Assembly (NCBI GenBank): GCA_017999435.1 | Contig: JAGNLV010000004.1 | Location: 186,001 to 250,000 of the forward strand | Length of the DNA stretch: 64,000 nt | Source of the DNA: Candidatus Zixiibacteriota bacterium | Lineage (GTDB): Bacteria; Zixibacteria; MSB-5A5; GN15; FEB-12 | Direction of reading: 5' to 3' | Part shown: positions 41,437 through 48,944 of the stretch, in pieces | Numbering within the stretch: position 1 is the first letter of the stretch | Layout: every line of letters starts with the position of its first letter | Notes under the pieces: generated by a model | What the model saw: only the letters and a program-made list of their open reading frames with translations | Told to the model about the DNA's origin: nothing | Database searches by the model: none | Program-made: the position numbers and the translations under genes

Positions 41437-43251
41437 ATGAACCAGGCCCAGATAGAGAAGACAGCCAAGATTCGCATGACCGGGGTCGGAGGCCAGGTCG
41501 GAGCGGGCGCTGAGCACGTGGAACCGCTCGATGTCCTGGCGGACCTGGAGGCCACGCTGGACGAGGTGGCCGAGGCCAATCCGCGCCTGACGTCCGAAGA
41601 AACGCACACGTCCAAGAGCGTGGAGGACCTCAAGGCGCTCCTGGAGGTCTCCCTGGCCATCAACTCGTCGCTGGTGACCGACGACGTGCTGCAGATCGTC
41701 ATGCGCAAAGCGATCGAGCTGATGCAGGCGGAGCGGGGGCTGGTGATGCTGCTGGACGACGCCAACCAGCTCCAGGTCCGGTCCGCCTACAATCTCTGCC
41801 GCGACGAGATGATGGACGAGGATTTCAAAGTCTCCAACTCGGTCACCTCCCGCGTGGCCGAGACGGGCAAGTCGATCTACACGTCCGATGCGCTCTCCGA
41901 CGAGCGCTATGCCAACCAGCGCTCGGTTGTCGAACTGCACCTGCGCTCCATCATGTGCGTGCCGCTGAAAGTCAAGGAGCAGGTGGTCGGAGTAATCTAC
42001 CTGGACAATTCGAGCGAGAGCCGGATGTTCCTCAAGTCGGACCTCTACCTGTTCGAGCTCTATGCGCAACTGGTGTCCAACGCCCTGCACAACGCCAACA
42101 TCTACGACCGGCTTTTGAACCTGCAGCGCTACAACGAGTCGGTGATCGCCAAGGCGCCCATGGGCACGGTGGTGCTGGACTCCGACGGCCACATCACGAC
42201 GATCAACACCGCGGCACTCGAGATTTTCGATTTCAACGGCGACAAGATCGTCCTGGTCGGAGCGGGCGACAAACCGACCCGCTTTCTCGATCTGCTCCAG
42301 GAGACCGAGGTCACCCGCTGGGCGCACATGATCAACACGGCTCTGGCTACCCAGGAGGACTTTTCCGACTCCCGCTACTTCCACAACACCGGCTACCTGG
42401 AGAAGGCGCTCTCGATCAAGATCTCGCCCATCTCCCAGCTCCCCCACGGGAAGGACGGCGTCATCATGGCGGTCGAGGACATCACCGAGAAGGTGATCAT
42501 GGAGAAGTACGTGATCCTCTCGGAGAAGCTGGTGGCCAAGGGGGAAATGGCGGCCTCGATCGCCCACGAGCTGAACAACTACCTGGCCATCGCCTCCAAT
42601 AACGCCGAGCTCATGGCGCTCAATATCGACCGCGAGAAATTCGACAAGGTGAAGTTCAACGCCAAGGCGATCACCGAGAACGTCTTTAAAATCAAACGCT
42701 TCGTCGACAGCCTCATGGACTTCTCCAAGCCGGAATCCGAGTTCATCAGCTACGACATCAAGCACCTCATCGAAGACCTGCTCTTCTCCCTGCGCGTGCA
42801 GCCGCGCTTCAAGCGCACCCACTTCACGATCGACCTCGATCCGCGCATCCCGAATATCGAGATGGATGTCGGCCAGATCCAACAGGTGCTCATGAACCTC
42901 CTGAACAACGCGGCCGACGCCATCGAGGAGCGGGTGGTGCAGGAAAACGCGGGTCTGGACTTCAAGCGCGAGATCACGATCCGCGCGGTCTACGAGCCCG
43001 AACGGGAACGCATCATCACCACCGTGAGCGACAACGGCACCGGCATGTCGGACGAGACGCGCAGCAAGATCTTCACCCTGCACTTCACGACCAAGAAGGG
43101 GGGCCACGGCCTGGGGTTGTCCAACTGCAAGAAGATCATCCAGGCGCACCACGGCGACCTGCTGGTTGACTCGACGCCCGGCGAAGGCACCGAATTCAGA
43201 GTGATTCTCCCCCGCTTTCAGCCGGAGAAGCCGAAGAGCGACAAAAAATGA
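41437..43251 (+). CDS. GAF-PAS sensor histidine kinase
   Basis: 604 residues, soluble. GAF domain at about 70-225, PAS domain at about 230-355, then DHp with H377 (AASIAHELNNYLAIA) and an intact GHKL ATPase (N box NLLNNAADAIEE, G1 VSDNGTGM, G2 GHGLGLSNCKKII). The unusual spacing ELNNY instead of ELNNPL places it among atypical HisKA kinases. Its stop overlaps the start of the Ser/Thr kinase gene (ATGA). No receiver-domain gene adjoins, so its phosphotransfer partner is elsewhere or the output passes to the coupled kinase. Confidence 0.9.
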   Translation: MNQAQIEKTAKIRMTGVGGQVGAGAEHVEPLDVLADLEATLDEVAEANPRLTSEETHTSKSVEDLKALLEVSLAINSSLVTDDVLQIVMRKAIELMQAERGLVMLLDDANQLQVRSAYNLCRDEMMDEDFKVSNSVTSRVAETGKSIYTSDALSDERYANQRSVVELHLRSIMCVPLKVKEQVVGVIYLDNSSESRMFLKSDLYLFELYAQLVSNALHNANIYDRLLNLQRYNESVIAKAPMGTVVLDSDGHITTINTAALEIFDFNGDKIVLVGAGDKPTRFLDLLQETEVTRWAHMINTALATQEDFSDSRYFHNTGYLEKALSIKISPISQLPHGKDGVIMAVEDITEKVIMEKYVILSEKLVAKGEMAASIAHELNNYLAIASNNAELMALNIDREKFDKVKFNAKAITENVFKIKRFVDSLMDFSKPESEFISYDIKHLIEDLLFSLRVQPRFKRTHFTIDLDPRIPNIEMDVGQIQQVLMNLLNNAADAIEERVVQENAGLDFKREITIRAVYEPERERIITTVSDNGTGMSDETRSKIFTLHFTTKKGGHGLGLSNCKKIIQAHHGDLLVDSTPGEGTEFRVILPRFQPEKPKSDKK

Positions 43252-46232
43252 CTTCGCCCGCCCTTCCGCCGGGGTATTGCCGGACGGCGCCTCTGGGCCG
43301 GGGAGGGACAGCGGAGGTAGTGCGCGCGTTCAGCGCCGCGCTGGGGCGCGAGGTGGCGCTCAAGATCCCCTTGGCCGATGCGGATCCGTCAGGCGCGGCG
43401 CCGTTTGCGGCGCTCGTGCGGCGGGAGCGTCTTTTGATCGGCGGGCGGCGGTTCCCCGGACTGGTGCGGCTGATCGAAGCCGGCGAGGCGCCCCCGTACG
43501 TGGCCATGGAAATCTGCCCCGGACCGACGCTCGACAGGCTGGGCAAAATCGACTCCCTCTCCCTCGCCCTGAATCTCCTGGCGGCGCTCACCGCCGACCT
43601 CGAATACCTCCGGGCCGCGGGAATTGTGCATGGCGATCTCAAACCGCAGAACGTTTTCCTCCCCGCCGCTTGGGAGGGGCTTGACGGCCGGCAACTGTTC
43701 TGGGTCAAGCTCTCCGACTTCTCGCTCGGGCGCGCCGACGGGGAGTCCGACAGCGACCGCGCCGGACTGGGGACAGTCGGCTACCTGGCGCCGGAGACGA
43801 TCGTCGGCGGCGCCGCCGAGCACCAGAGCGACCTGTTCGCCCTCGGGGTCACCGCCTACCAGATGCTGACCGGGCTCCACCCGTTCATGAACGGCGAGAC
43901 GGAGCCGGCCGCGATCAACAGCCGCTGCCGCGAGGAGGAGCCGCCTCAGGTCGACACCCTCCGCCCCGATGTCCCAGCCGCTCTGTCCCGCCTGATTGCC
44001 CGGCTGCTTCACAAGGATCGCGCTCAACGGCCGGTCTCGGCCTGGGAGGTATGCCTCGAGTTGGAGCGGGTGGGGGCCGAGTATCCGTTTCGCCGGGCGC
44101 TCCAGCCCGGCCACTTTCTGCGCGCGGGCGCGTCATGGGAAGATGCGCGGGACGGCCTGCCGGTGGAGTGGGGGGATCACACGGACTACCTGGCCGCTCT
44201 CTCCTGGGGGTCGCCCGCGCAACTTCGGATGATTCTGACCGAGAATTTCCGGAGGGGAAACCTGGTCTATTCCGACGGTCGGTTTCGATTTCAGCACCGC
44301 CCCTACTGGCCCTGCCGGCTGCGCCGGGCGGCGTTGGCGGAATTTTCCGCCGCCCCGAGAGCGGCGCAGCGGCGCCTGGTGCGGGATGCGGTCCTCGACG
44401 GGCAGAGATCCCCGGAGGGAACGCACGCGGCCGCAACCATGCTCCTGCGGCCGTTGCTGCGGCCGTCGACCGTGCGGCGGCTGTCGGCGGCGCCGGCGGC
44501 GCAGGCCGAACAGGAGGAGCGGCACGCGGCAGCGGCACGGCTTTCTGTGCAGGCGGGAGATCTGGAACGGGCGGAACGGTGCTGCTACCAGGCCGCCATC
44601 CTCATGCAGAAGGAGCACCGGGCGGCGGCCGCGCTCCGGCTGATCCAGACGGTTCTCGATTACGCCGCGCTGGTGCGGCGCGAGTGGGAGACGGTGTCGC
44701 TGATGAAGCTGCGGGGCGATCTGCTGAAGACCTCGGGCGACACCGAGGCGGCGCACCGCACCTACCTTCAGGCGGCCGGCCTCTATGACGGCCGCCCGCC
44801 CGACCCGCTGCTGGGGCGGATCTACAATTCGATCGGCGATCTGTACAAGATGAAGCAGAAGTTCGCCGAGGGGATCGAGGCGCTGGAGCGGGCGCGGCAG
44901 ATATATGAGGCGATCGGCGACGAGCTGGAGTTGTCGCACACGGTCAACAATATCGGCAACATGCATTTCGTGACCGGCCGCAGCGGCGAGGCCCTGCGCC
45001 ACTACCGCCGGGCGCTGCGCATTCAGCGCCACCTCGGGTCCTCCTCGGAGGTCGCCTCCACGTTGAACAACATGGGAGCGGCCGCCGGTGTCGGGGGGCG
45101 CCTGCGCCGCGCAGCGACCCTCTTCCGGCTGTCCCTGCGGCTCCAACGGGAACTGGGAGACCTCGGTGAAATCGCCCGCACCCTCAACAATCTCGGCTAT
45201 CTCCTGTTCCTTCTCGGCGAGAAGGGGCAGTCGATCCAACTGCTCGCCGAGTCGCTCGAACTCAACCGCCGCATCGGCAACCGGAAAGAGATCCTGTTCA
45301 ATCTGGACAACCTGACCAATGTCACGATCGGGGCCGGGCGACTGCGCGAGTCGGCGGAATATCTGCGGGAGGGGATGGCGATTGCGGCCGAGGTTCAGGA
45401 TATCCCCCACCAGGTCATTTTCAGCCGCAACGCCTCGGTCGTCATGCGGCGCATGGGGCGTATCCGCGAAGCGCTCGAGTACCAGCGCGCGGCCGAGGCC
45501 GGGGCGGATCGGACCGACGACCGGGAGGAGAGAATCCGTCTGCAGATCAACGCGGCGAGTCTGCGCGCGGCGGTCGGGGATGACGACCAGGCCCTGGCGC
45601 TCGCCGGGTCCGCGGCGCGCGAGGCCGAGCGGATCGCGTGCAAGGCAGAGCTTCTGAACGCCCTCCTGCTCGTCACGCGGCTGGCCGATGAGCCGGCGCG
45701 CGAGGATGAGGCGATCGCCCTCGTGCGCGATCTCGACCTCACCCGCGAGCGCCTGCTGGTCCGGCTCAACCGGGCCGAGCGCCGCCTGCACAGCGGCCGG
45801 GCGGCCGATGCGGCGCCGGTGGTGGAGGAGTTTCTCCTGGAGGCCGACCTCGGGGAGGACCTGGAGCAGCCGCGCCTGCTGCTGGTGCGCGCCGAATACG
45901 GGATGGCGGTCGGCCGGGTAATGGACGCCGGGGCGGACGCGCAGCGCGCCGCGGCGCTGGCCGGCCAGTGCGGTCTGGCCCCGGAAAAAATGTCGGCCCT
46001 GGCTCTGCTGGCCCAGCGACATCTGGCGGAGGGGGAGTATGAGACGGCGTTCGCGGTCAGCCGCCAGGCACTCGCGATCGGCAAGGCGATCGCCGAGAGC
46101 ATCCCCGACCCCGCCGACCGGCGCCTCTACCAGAGCGCGCGGCCGATCCAGGCGATAGCAGCAACCGTGAAGCAGATACAGGAACGGATCGGGCAAAAAA
46201 GAGCGGGCAGGGACTTGACCCCTGCCCGCTAG
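43248..46232 (+). CDS. Ser/Thr protein kinase with long TPR-repeat region
   Basis: 994 residues. The kinase domain (about 10-275) has lysine K39 (VALKI), HGDLKPQN with catalytic D130 in place of the usual HRD, and DFSLG with D157 in place of DFG. Both are variant but keep the catalytic Asp residues. The rest is mostly alpha-helical with TPR-like repeats from about 500 onward (GRIYNSIGDLYKMKQKFAEGIEALERAR and similar in part). No AAA ATPase or DNA-binding domain is seen, unlike PknK. Coupled to the GAF-PAS kinase by a 4-bp overlap. Its last 30 bases lie over the terminator of the convergent peptide gene. Confidence 0.87.
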   Translation: MTSPALPPGYCRTAPLGRGGTAEVVRAFSAALGREVALKIPLADADPSGAAPFAALVRRERLLIGGRRFPGLVRLIEAGEAPPYVAMEICPGPTLDRLGKIDSLSLALNLLAALTADLEYLRAAGIVHGDLKPQNVFLPAAWEGLDGRQLFWVKLSDFSLGRADGESDSDRAGLGTVGYLAPETIVGGAAEHQSDLFALGVTAYQMLTGLHPFMNGETEPAAINSRCREEEPPQVDTLRPDVPAALSRLIARLLHKDRAQRPVSAWEVCLELERVGAEYPFRRALQPGHFLRAGASWEDARDGLPVEWGDHTDYLAALSWGSPAQLRMILTENFRRGNLVYSDGRFRFQHRPYWPCRLRRAALAEFSAAPRAAQRRLVRDAVLDGQRSPEGTHAAATMLLRPLLRPSTVRRLSAAPAAQAEQEERHAAAARLSVQAGDLERAERCCYQAAILMQKEHRAAAALRLIQTVLDYAALVRREWETVSLMKLRGDLLKTSGDTEAAHRTYLQAAGLYDGRPPDPLLGRIYNSIGDLYKMKQKFAEGIEALERARQIYEAIGDELELSHTVNNIGNMHFVTGRSGEALRHYRRALRIQRHLGSSSEVASTLNNMGAAAGVGGRLRRAATLFRLSLRLQRELGDLGEIARTLNNLGYLLFLLGEKGQSIQLLAESLELNRRIGNRKEILFNLDNLTNVTIGAGRLRESAEYLREGMAIAAEVQDIPHQVIFSRNASVVMRRMGRIREALEYQRAAEAGADRTDDREERIRLQINAASLRAAVGDDDQALALAGSAAREAERIACKAELLNALLLVTRLADEPAREDEAIALVRDLDLTRERLLVRLNRAERRLHSGRAADAAPVVEEFLLEADLGEDLEQPRLLLVRAEYGMAVGRVMDAGADAQRAAALAGQCGLAPEKMSALALLAQRHLAEGEYETAFAVSRQALAIGKAIAESIPDPADRRLYQSARPIQAIAATVKQIQERIGQKRAGRDLTPAR
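46195..46230 (-). terminator. Intrinsic terminator of the small peptide gene
   Basis: Minus strand: GCGGGCAGGG pairs with CCCTGCCCGC (46203-46212 with 46220-46229, plus an A-T pair), 7-nt loop, followed by TCTTTTTTG. It lies about 25 bp past the peptide stop and within the 3' end of the convergent kinase gene, where it has no T-tract on the plus strand. This confirms a minus-strand transcript. Confidence 0.88.
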
Positions 46233-46254
46233 TTCATACGACCAGCGGGTCGAC

Positions 46255-46362
46255 TCAGCCGCCGCCACCGGGACCAAGCAGGTTGATCCCCTGGCCGCCC
46301 ACGCTGAAGCCGCCCGGAGCAATACGAGCTTCGAGTTGCATGATCTCGAGCTGGTACCTCAC
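46255..46362 (-). CDS. 35-residue glycine-rich peptide, candidate exported/RiPP-like precursor
   Basis: A short gene read from GTG at 46360-46362 to TGA at 46255-46257. Residues 1-18 are charged and amphipathic, with residues 9-18 reading QLEARIAPGG; residues 19-35 are uncharged and Gly-rich, ending INLLGPGGGG. An ideal Shine-Dalgarno (AAGGAGGTGA, 46367-46376) sits 7 nt from the start by its GGAGG core. A promoter lies 100 bp upstream and a terminator follows, so this is a complete transcription unit. The upstream minus-strand gene encodes a PqqD-like/M50 protease/HlyD protein. A leader ending at GG18 and a 17-residue core is my inference; I do not recognise the family with certainty. Confidence 0.75.
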   Translation of the reverse strand: MRYQLEIMQLEARIAPGGFSVGGQGINLLGPGGGG

Positions 46363-46366
46363 AGAC

Positions 46367-46376
46367 TCACCTCCTT
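46367..46376 (-). promoter_or_regulatory. Perfect Shine-Dalgarno of the peptide gene
   Basis: Minus strand AAGGAGGTGA, complementary to the 16S 3' end over all ten bases. It selects the GTG at 46362 over the in-frame ATG at residue 8 (46339-46341) and indicates high translation. Confidence 0.85.
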
Positions 46377-46464
46377 ACGCGATCTGTGGAGATGTCCTTG
46401 CGGAAAGTGCGAGGGACTTCTCCCGTTGTTTAGGTGTTGCAAATGCGCAACCCTGCCCTTAGCG

Positions 46465-46494
46465 CAAAGATATAAACCGCCCGTGCGATGTCAA
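46465..46494 (-). promoter_or_regulatory. Strong promoter of the peptide gene
   Basis: Minus strand TTGACA (46489-46494), 16-bp spacer, TATCTTTG (46465-46472), which also fits the TAnnTTTG -7 element of Bacteroidetes. Leader of about 95 nt to the GTG. It lies between the transporter-like gene stop (46589) and the peptide, so the peptide need not rely on readthrough. Confidence 0.75.
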
Positions 46495-46588
46495 GGGAAA
46501 TATCGCGTATCCGACACGCTCGCACAAGTGACGCCGGAAACTAAATCTGCTGTCGACAATAAGATCGGAGGATAAACCTGAAGTAACA

Positions 46589-48895
46589 CTACCACCACGA
46601 CCAGAATTCAACGCGCAGGAAAGAGGCGATCTTGCGCCCCAGCTTGGCCGCCACCGAGATCCGTCCGATCTCGATCTTCGCATACCCGGTCATCCCGGCC
46701 GCCAGCGCATTGTCCTCGTTCGATACGACCGCGGAAACCAGAAACCGGGCGCTGCCGCCGAGCGACTGGGCCGCCGAGGGAATGTGGCGGACCTCCCCGA
46801 GGAACATGCGCTGCGGGTACGACCGCACTTTCAGCAGCACCGGCCGGCGCGTCTCCACCAGGTCGATGTCGAAGTCCGAGACGGGGACGAGCACCTCGAT
46901 CGTGCCGCTGTTGAGAACCGAGAGAATGCGGCCGTCGTCCGGGGCGATACGCACGGTGCCGGCGACCGGCGATGTGATCGACTGCGCGTCCTTCTGGGTC
47001 TGGAGGAACTCGACGCGGGCGCGCTGCTTGTCGATCTGGGCCATCACGACGGCCTCCTGTTCGGGCTTGGGTCCGGCTTTGAGCAGGTCGAGGCGGGCCT
47101 GGCGGTTGGCCAGTTCGGCGCGGGCGAGCTCGAGGGCGGACTCGGCCGCCTCATACTGCTCGGTGCTGATCCCGTCGCGCTCCCGGAGTTCTCTCAGGCG
47201 CTGAAATTGGCGCTCCTGCTGGGCGAGCGTCGCCTGCGCGGCGTTCACCTCGGCGATGGCCTCGGCGACCGCCTCCGGTTTGGGCGGAGACTTCAGCAGC
47301 ACCAGCTCGCGCCTGAGGCGGTCCAGTTCCGCCAGCGCGGCCACCAGTTCGGTGCTGAGCTGGTTCGACAAAAGCATCGCCAGCGTGTCCCCCTCCTCCA
47401 CCCGGTCGCCATCGGAGACCAGCGGCGTGAGGTCAAGCGACGCCATGTCCTGCGAAACCATCTGCATGTACCCCGAGCGCGACTCGGGGTCCTCGCCGCG
47501 GCGGATGAGCGTCCGCTCGAGCATGCCGAACTCGTTCAGCCGGAGATTAAACTCGGCGATAGGGGCGACCGTGACCTCGCCCGAGACCCGGTGCGGGAAG
47601 GGCACGGCGAACAATCCGATCGCCATACTGGCACCCGCCAGCAGATAGGCGGACACGCGAACCGGATTGCGCAGCGAGGTACTCATATACTTCAGGTGTT
47701 GCACGAACCCGCGGCCGGCGGCCGCGAGGCCGTCTTTCAGCAGCGCGGTCAGCACCACGACCAGCGCAAGTAACCCCCACCCGCCGAAGTTGGCAAGTAA
47801 GAACTTGCTCGCCCAGACGAGGATCACGCCGATGAGCAGCCCCGAGTAGAGCACCGCGAGCACGGCATAGGCGAGGTAGATTCGTTTCTCGCGCCGGGGA
47901 ACCGGGACACTTTCGACCGGCCAGCCAAGCAGCACCCGTCGGCTCCACGCGCCGAGGTAGCCGAACGCGCGCGCGCGAAGGTTCGGGATGTCGAGCCAGT
48001 CCGACAGCAAGTAGTACCCGTCGAGCTTGATCAAGGGGTTGAAGTTGAACAGCACGCTGATGCCGCTGACGAGTATGATGATGAGGGCGATGCGGCTGGG
48101 AAAGGTGCCGGGGACGGTCACGCGCCAGACGATGACGGCGAGCGCAAAGAGGAGAAACTGGACGAAGGGACCGACCCAGGTGACGGTCAGGCGGTGGGAC
48201 TTCCGGGGAAACAGCCAGGCATCGGACACGTCGGCGTAGAAACACGGCTGGAAAAACAGCAGCAGGAACCCCATCTCGCGCACCTCGCCGCCGTAGTAAT
48301 GACAGGCCAGGGCGTGGGCAAACTCATGGACGACGAGCGTCATGAAGACGGTAAGCATGATGAGAGCGATCGACCCGAGCTGGAGGAGGCGGTCCGGGCG
48401 GTAGGCGAAGTCGCCCGCGTGGGCGACGAAGAGCGCCAGTCCCACGGCGATGATCGCCAGGCCGGACGCCAGCACCAGCGGATGGTGGACGGGCCGGTAC
48501 CACGGCAGAAGGCGCTCCAGGAGCCGCCGGGGGTCAAGGCCCTTGAGCTTGATGAAGAGCAGACGGGAGGCCAGGCTGCGCCGGCCGGGGGCGCGGAGCG
48601 AGACGCGGGCCGCCTGCTCGGTCCGCCCCTCATCGAGGAACTGCAGGGCGGCCAGCGATTCGATGAAGGCGCTCACTGCGCCGGCGTCGAGGTCGAGCCC
48701 GAATTTCCCGCGGAAGCGCCGGGCGATTTCCTCCGGCGCCGTCTCCCCATCGAGCTGTCCGGCCAGCCAGTACTCCGGCTCGCGCAGGCGAAAGTAGTTT
48801 CCGCTGCGGGGATCCTTGACCGTGTACACCGTCCGGCCGTCGACCACCGACGGCGCCGCAATCAGATCGGAGCGGAGCCGGGCGTAGGGTGCCAT
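46589..48895 (-). CDS. PqqD-like / M50 zinc protease / HlyD adaptor fusion
   Basis: 768 residues. Residues 1-95 resemble PqqD-type winged-helix domains (DPRSGNYFRLREPEYWLAGQLDG), which bind peptide leaders in RiPP systems. A multi-helix M50 protease region follows with HEFAH (H190, E191, H194) and the third ligand in NFNPLIKLDGYYLLSD (D292). The C-terminal half (about 425-768) is a HlyD-like adaptor with a lipoyl half-motif (LVSDGDRVEEGD), a coiled coil (about 500-625) and beta-barrel segments. M50 proteins of the YydH type mature or export peptides. Here no ABC transporter or radical SAM gene adjoins, but the small peptide gene lies just downstream. Confidence 0.88.
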   Translation of the reverse strand: MAPYARLRSDLIAAPSVVDGRTVYTVKDPRSGNYFRLREPEYWLAGQLDGETAPEEIARRFRGKFGLDLDAGAVSAFIESLAALQFLDEGRTEQAARVSLRAPGRRSLASRLLFIKLKGLDPRRLLERLLPWYRPVHHPLVLASGLAIIAVGLALFVAHAGDFAYRPDRLLQLGSIALIMLTVFMTLVVHEFAHALACHYYGGEVREMGFLLLFFQPCFYADVSDAWLFPRKSHRLTVTWVGPFVQFLLFALAVIVWRVTVPGTFPSRIALIIILVSGISVLFNFNPLIKLDGYYLLSDWLDIPNLRARAFGYLGAWSRRVLLGWPVESVPVPRREKRIYLAYAVLAVLYSGLLIGVILVWASKFLLANFGGWGLLALVVVLTALLKDGLAAAGRGFVQHLKYMSTSLRNPVRVSAYLLAGASMAIGLFAVPFPHRVSGEVTVAPIAEFNLRLNEFGMLERTLIRRGEDPESRSGYMQMVSQDMASLDLTPLVSDGDRVEEGDTLAMLLSNQLSTELVAALAELDRLRRELVLLKSPPKPEAVAEAIAEVNAAQATLAQQERQFQRLRELRERDGISTEQYEAAESALELARAELANRQARLDLLKAGPKPEQEAVVMAQIDKQRARVEFLQTQKDAQSITSPVAGTVRIAPDDGRILSVLNSGTIEVLVPVSDFDIDLVETRRPVLLKVRSYPQRMFLGEVRHIPSAAQSLGGSARFLVSAVVSNEDNALAAGMTGYAKIEIGRISVAAKLGRKIASFLRVEFWSWW

Positions 48896-48944
48896 GGGGG
48901 CAATCTACAGGGGCGGCCGGGCGGGTGCAAGTTTGTACCGGGGG

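Noticed and set aside
46336-46575. Plus-strand 79-codon frame over the peptide gene region
   Set aside because: No ribosome-binding site or recognisable product, and it is antisense to a region with a full minus-strand promoter, Shine-Dalgarno, short gene and terminator.
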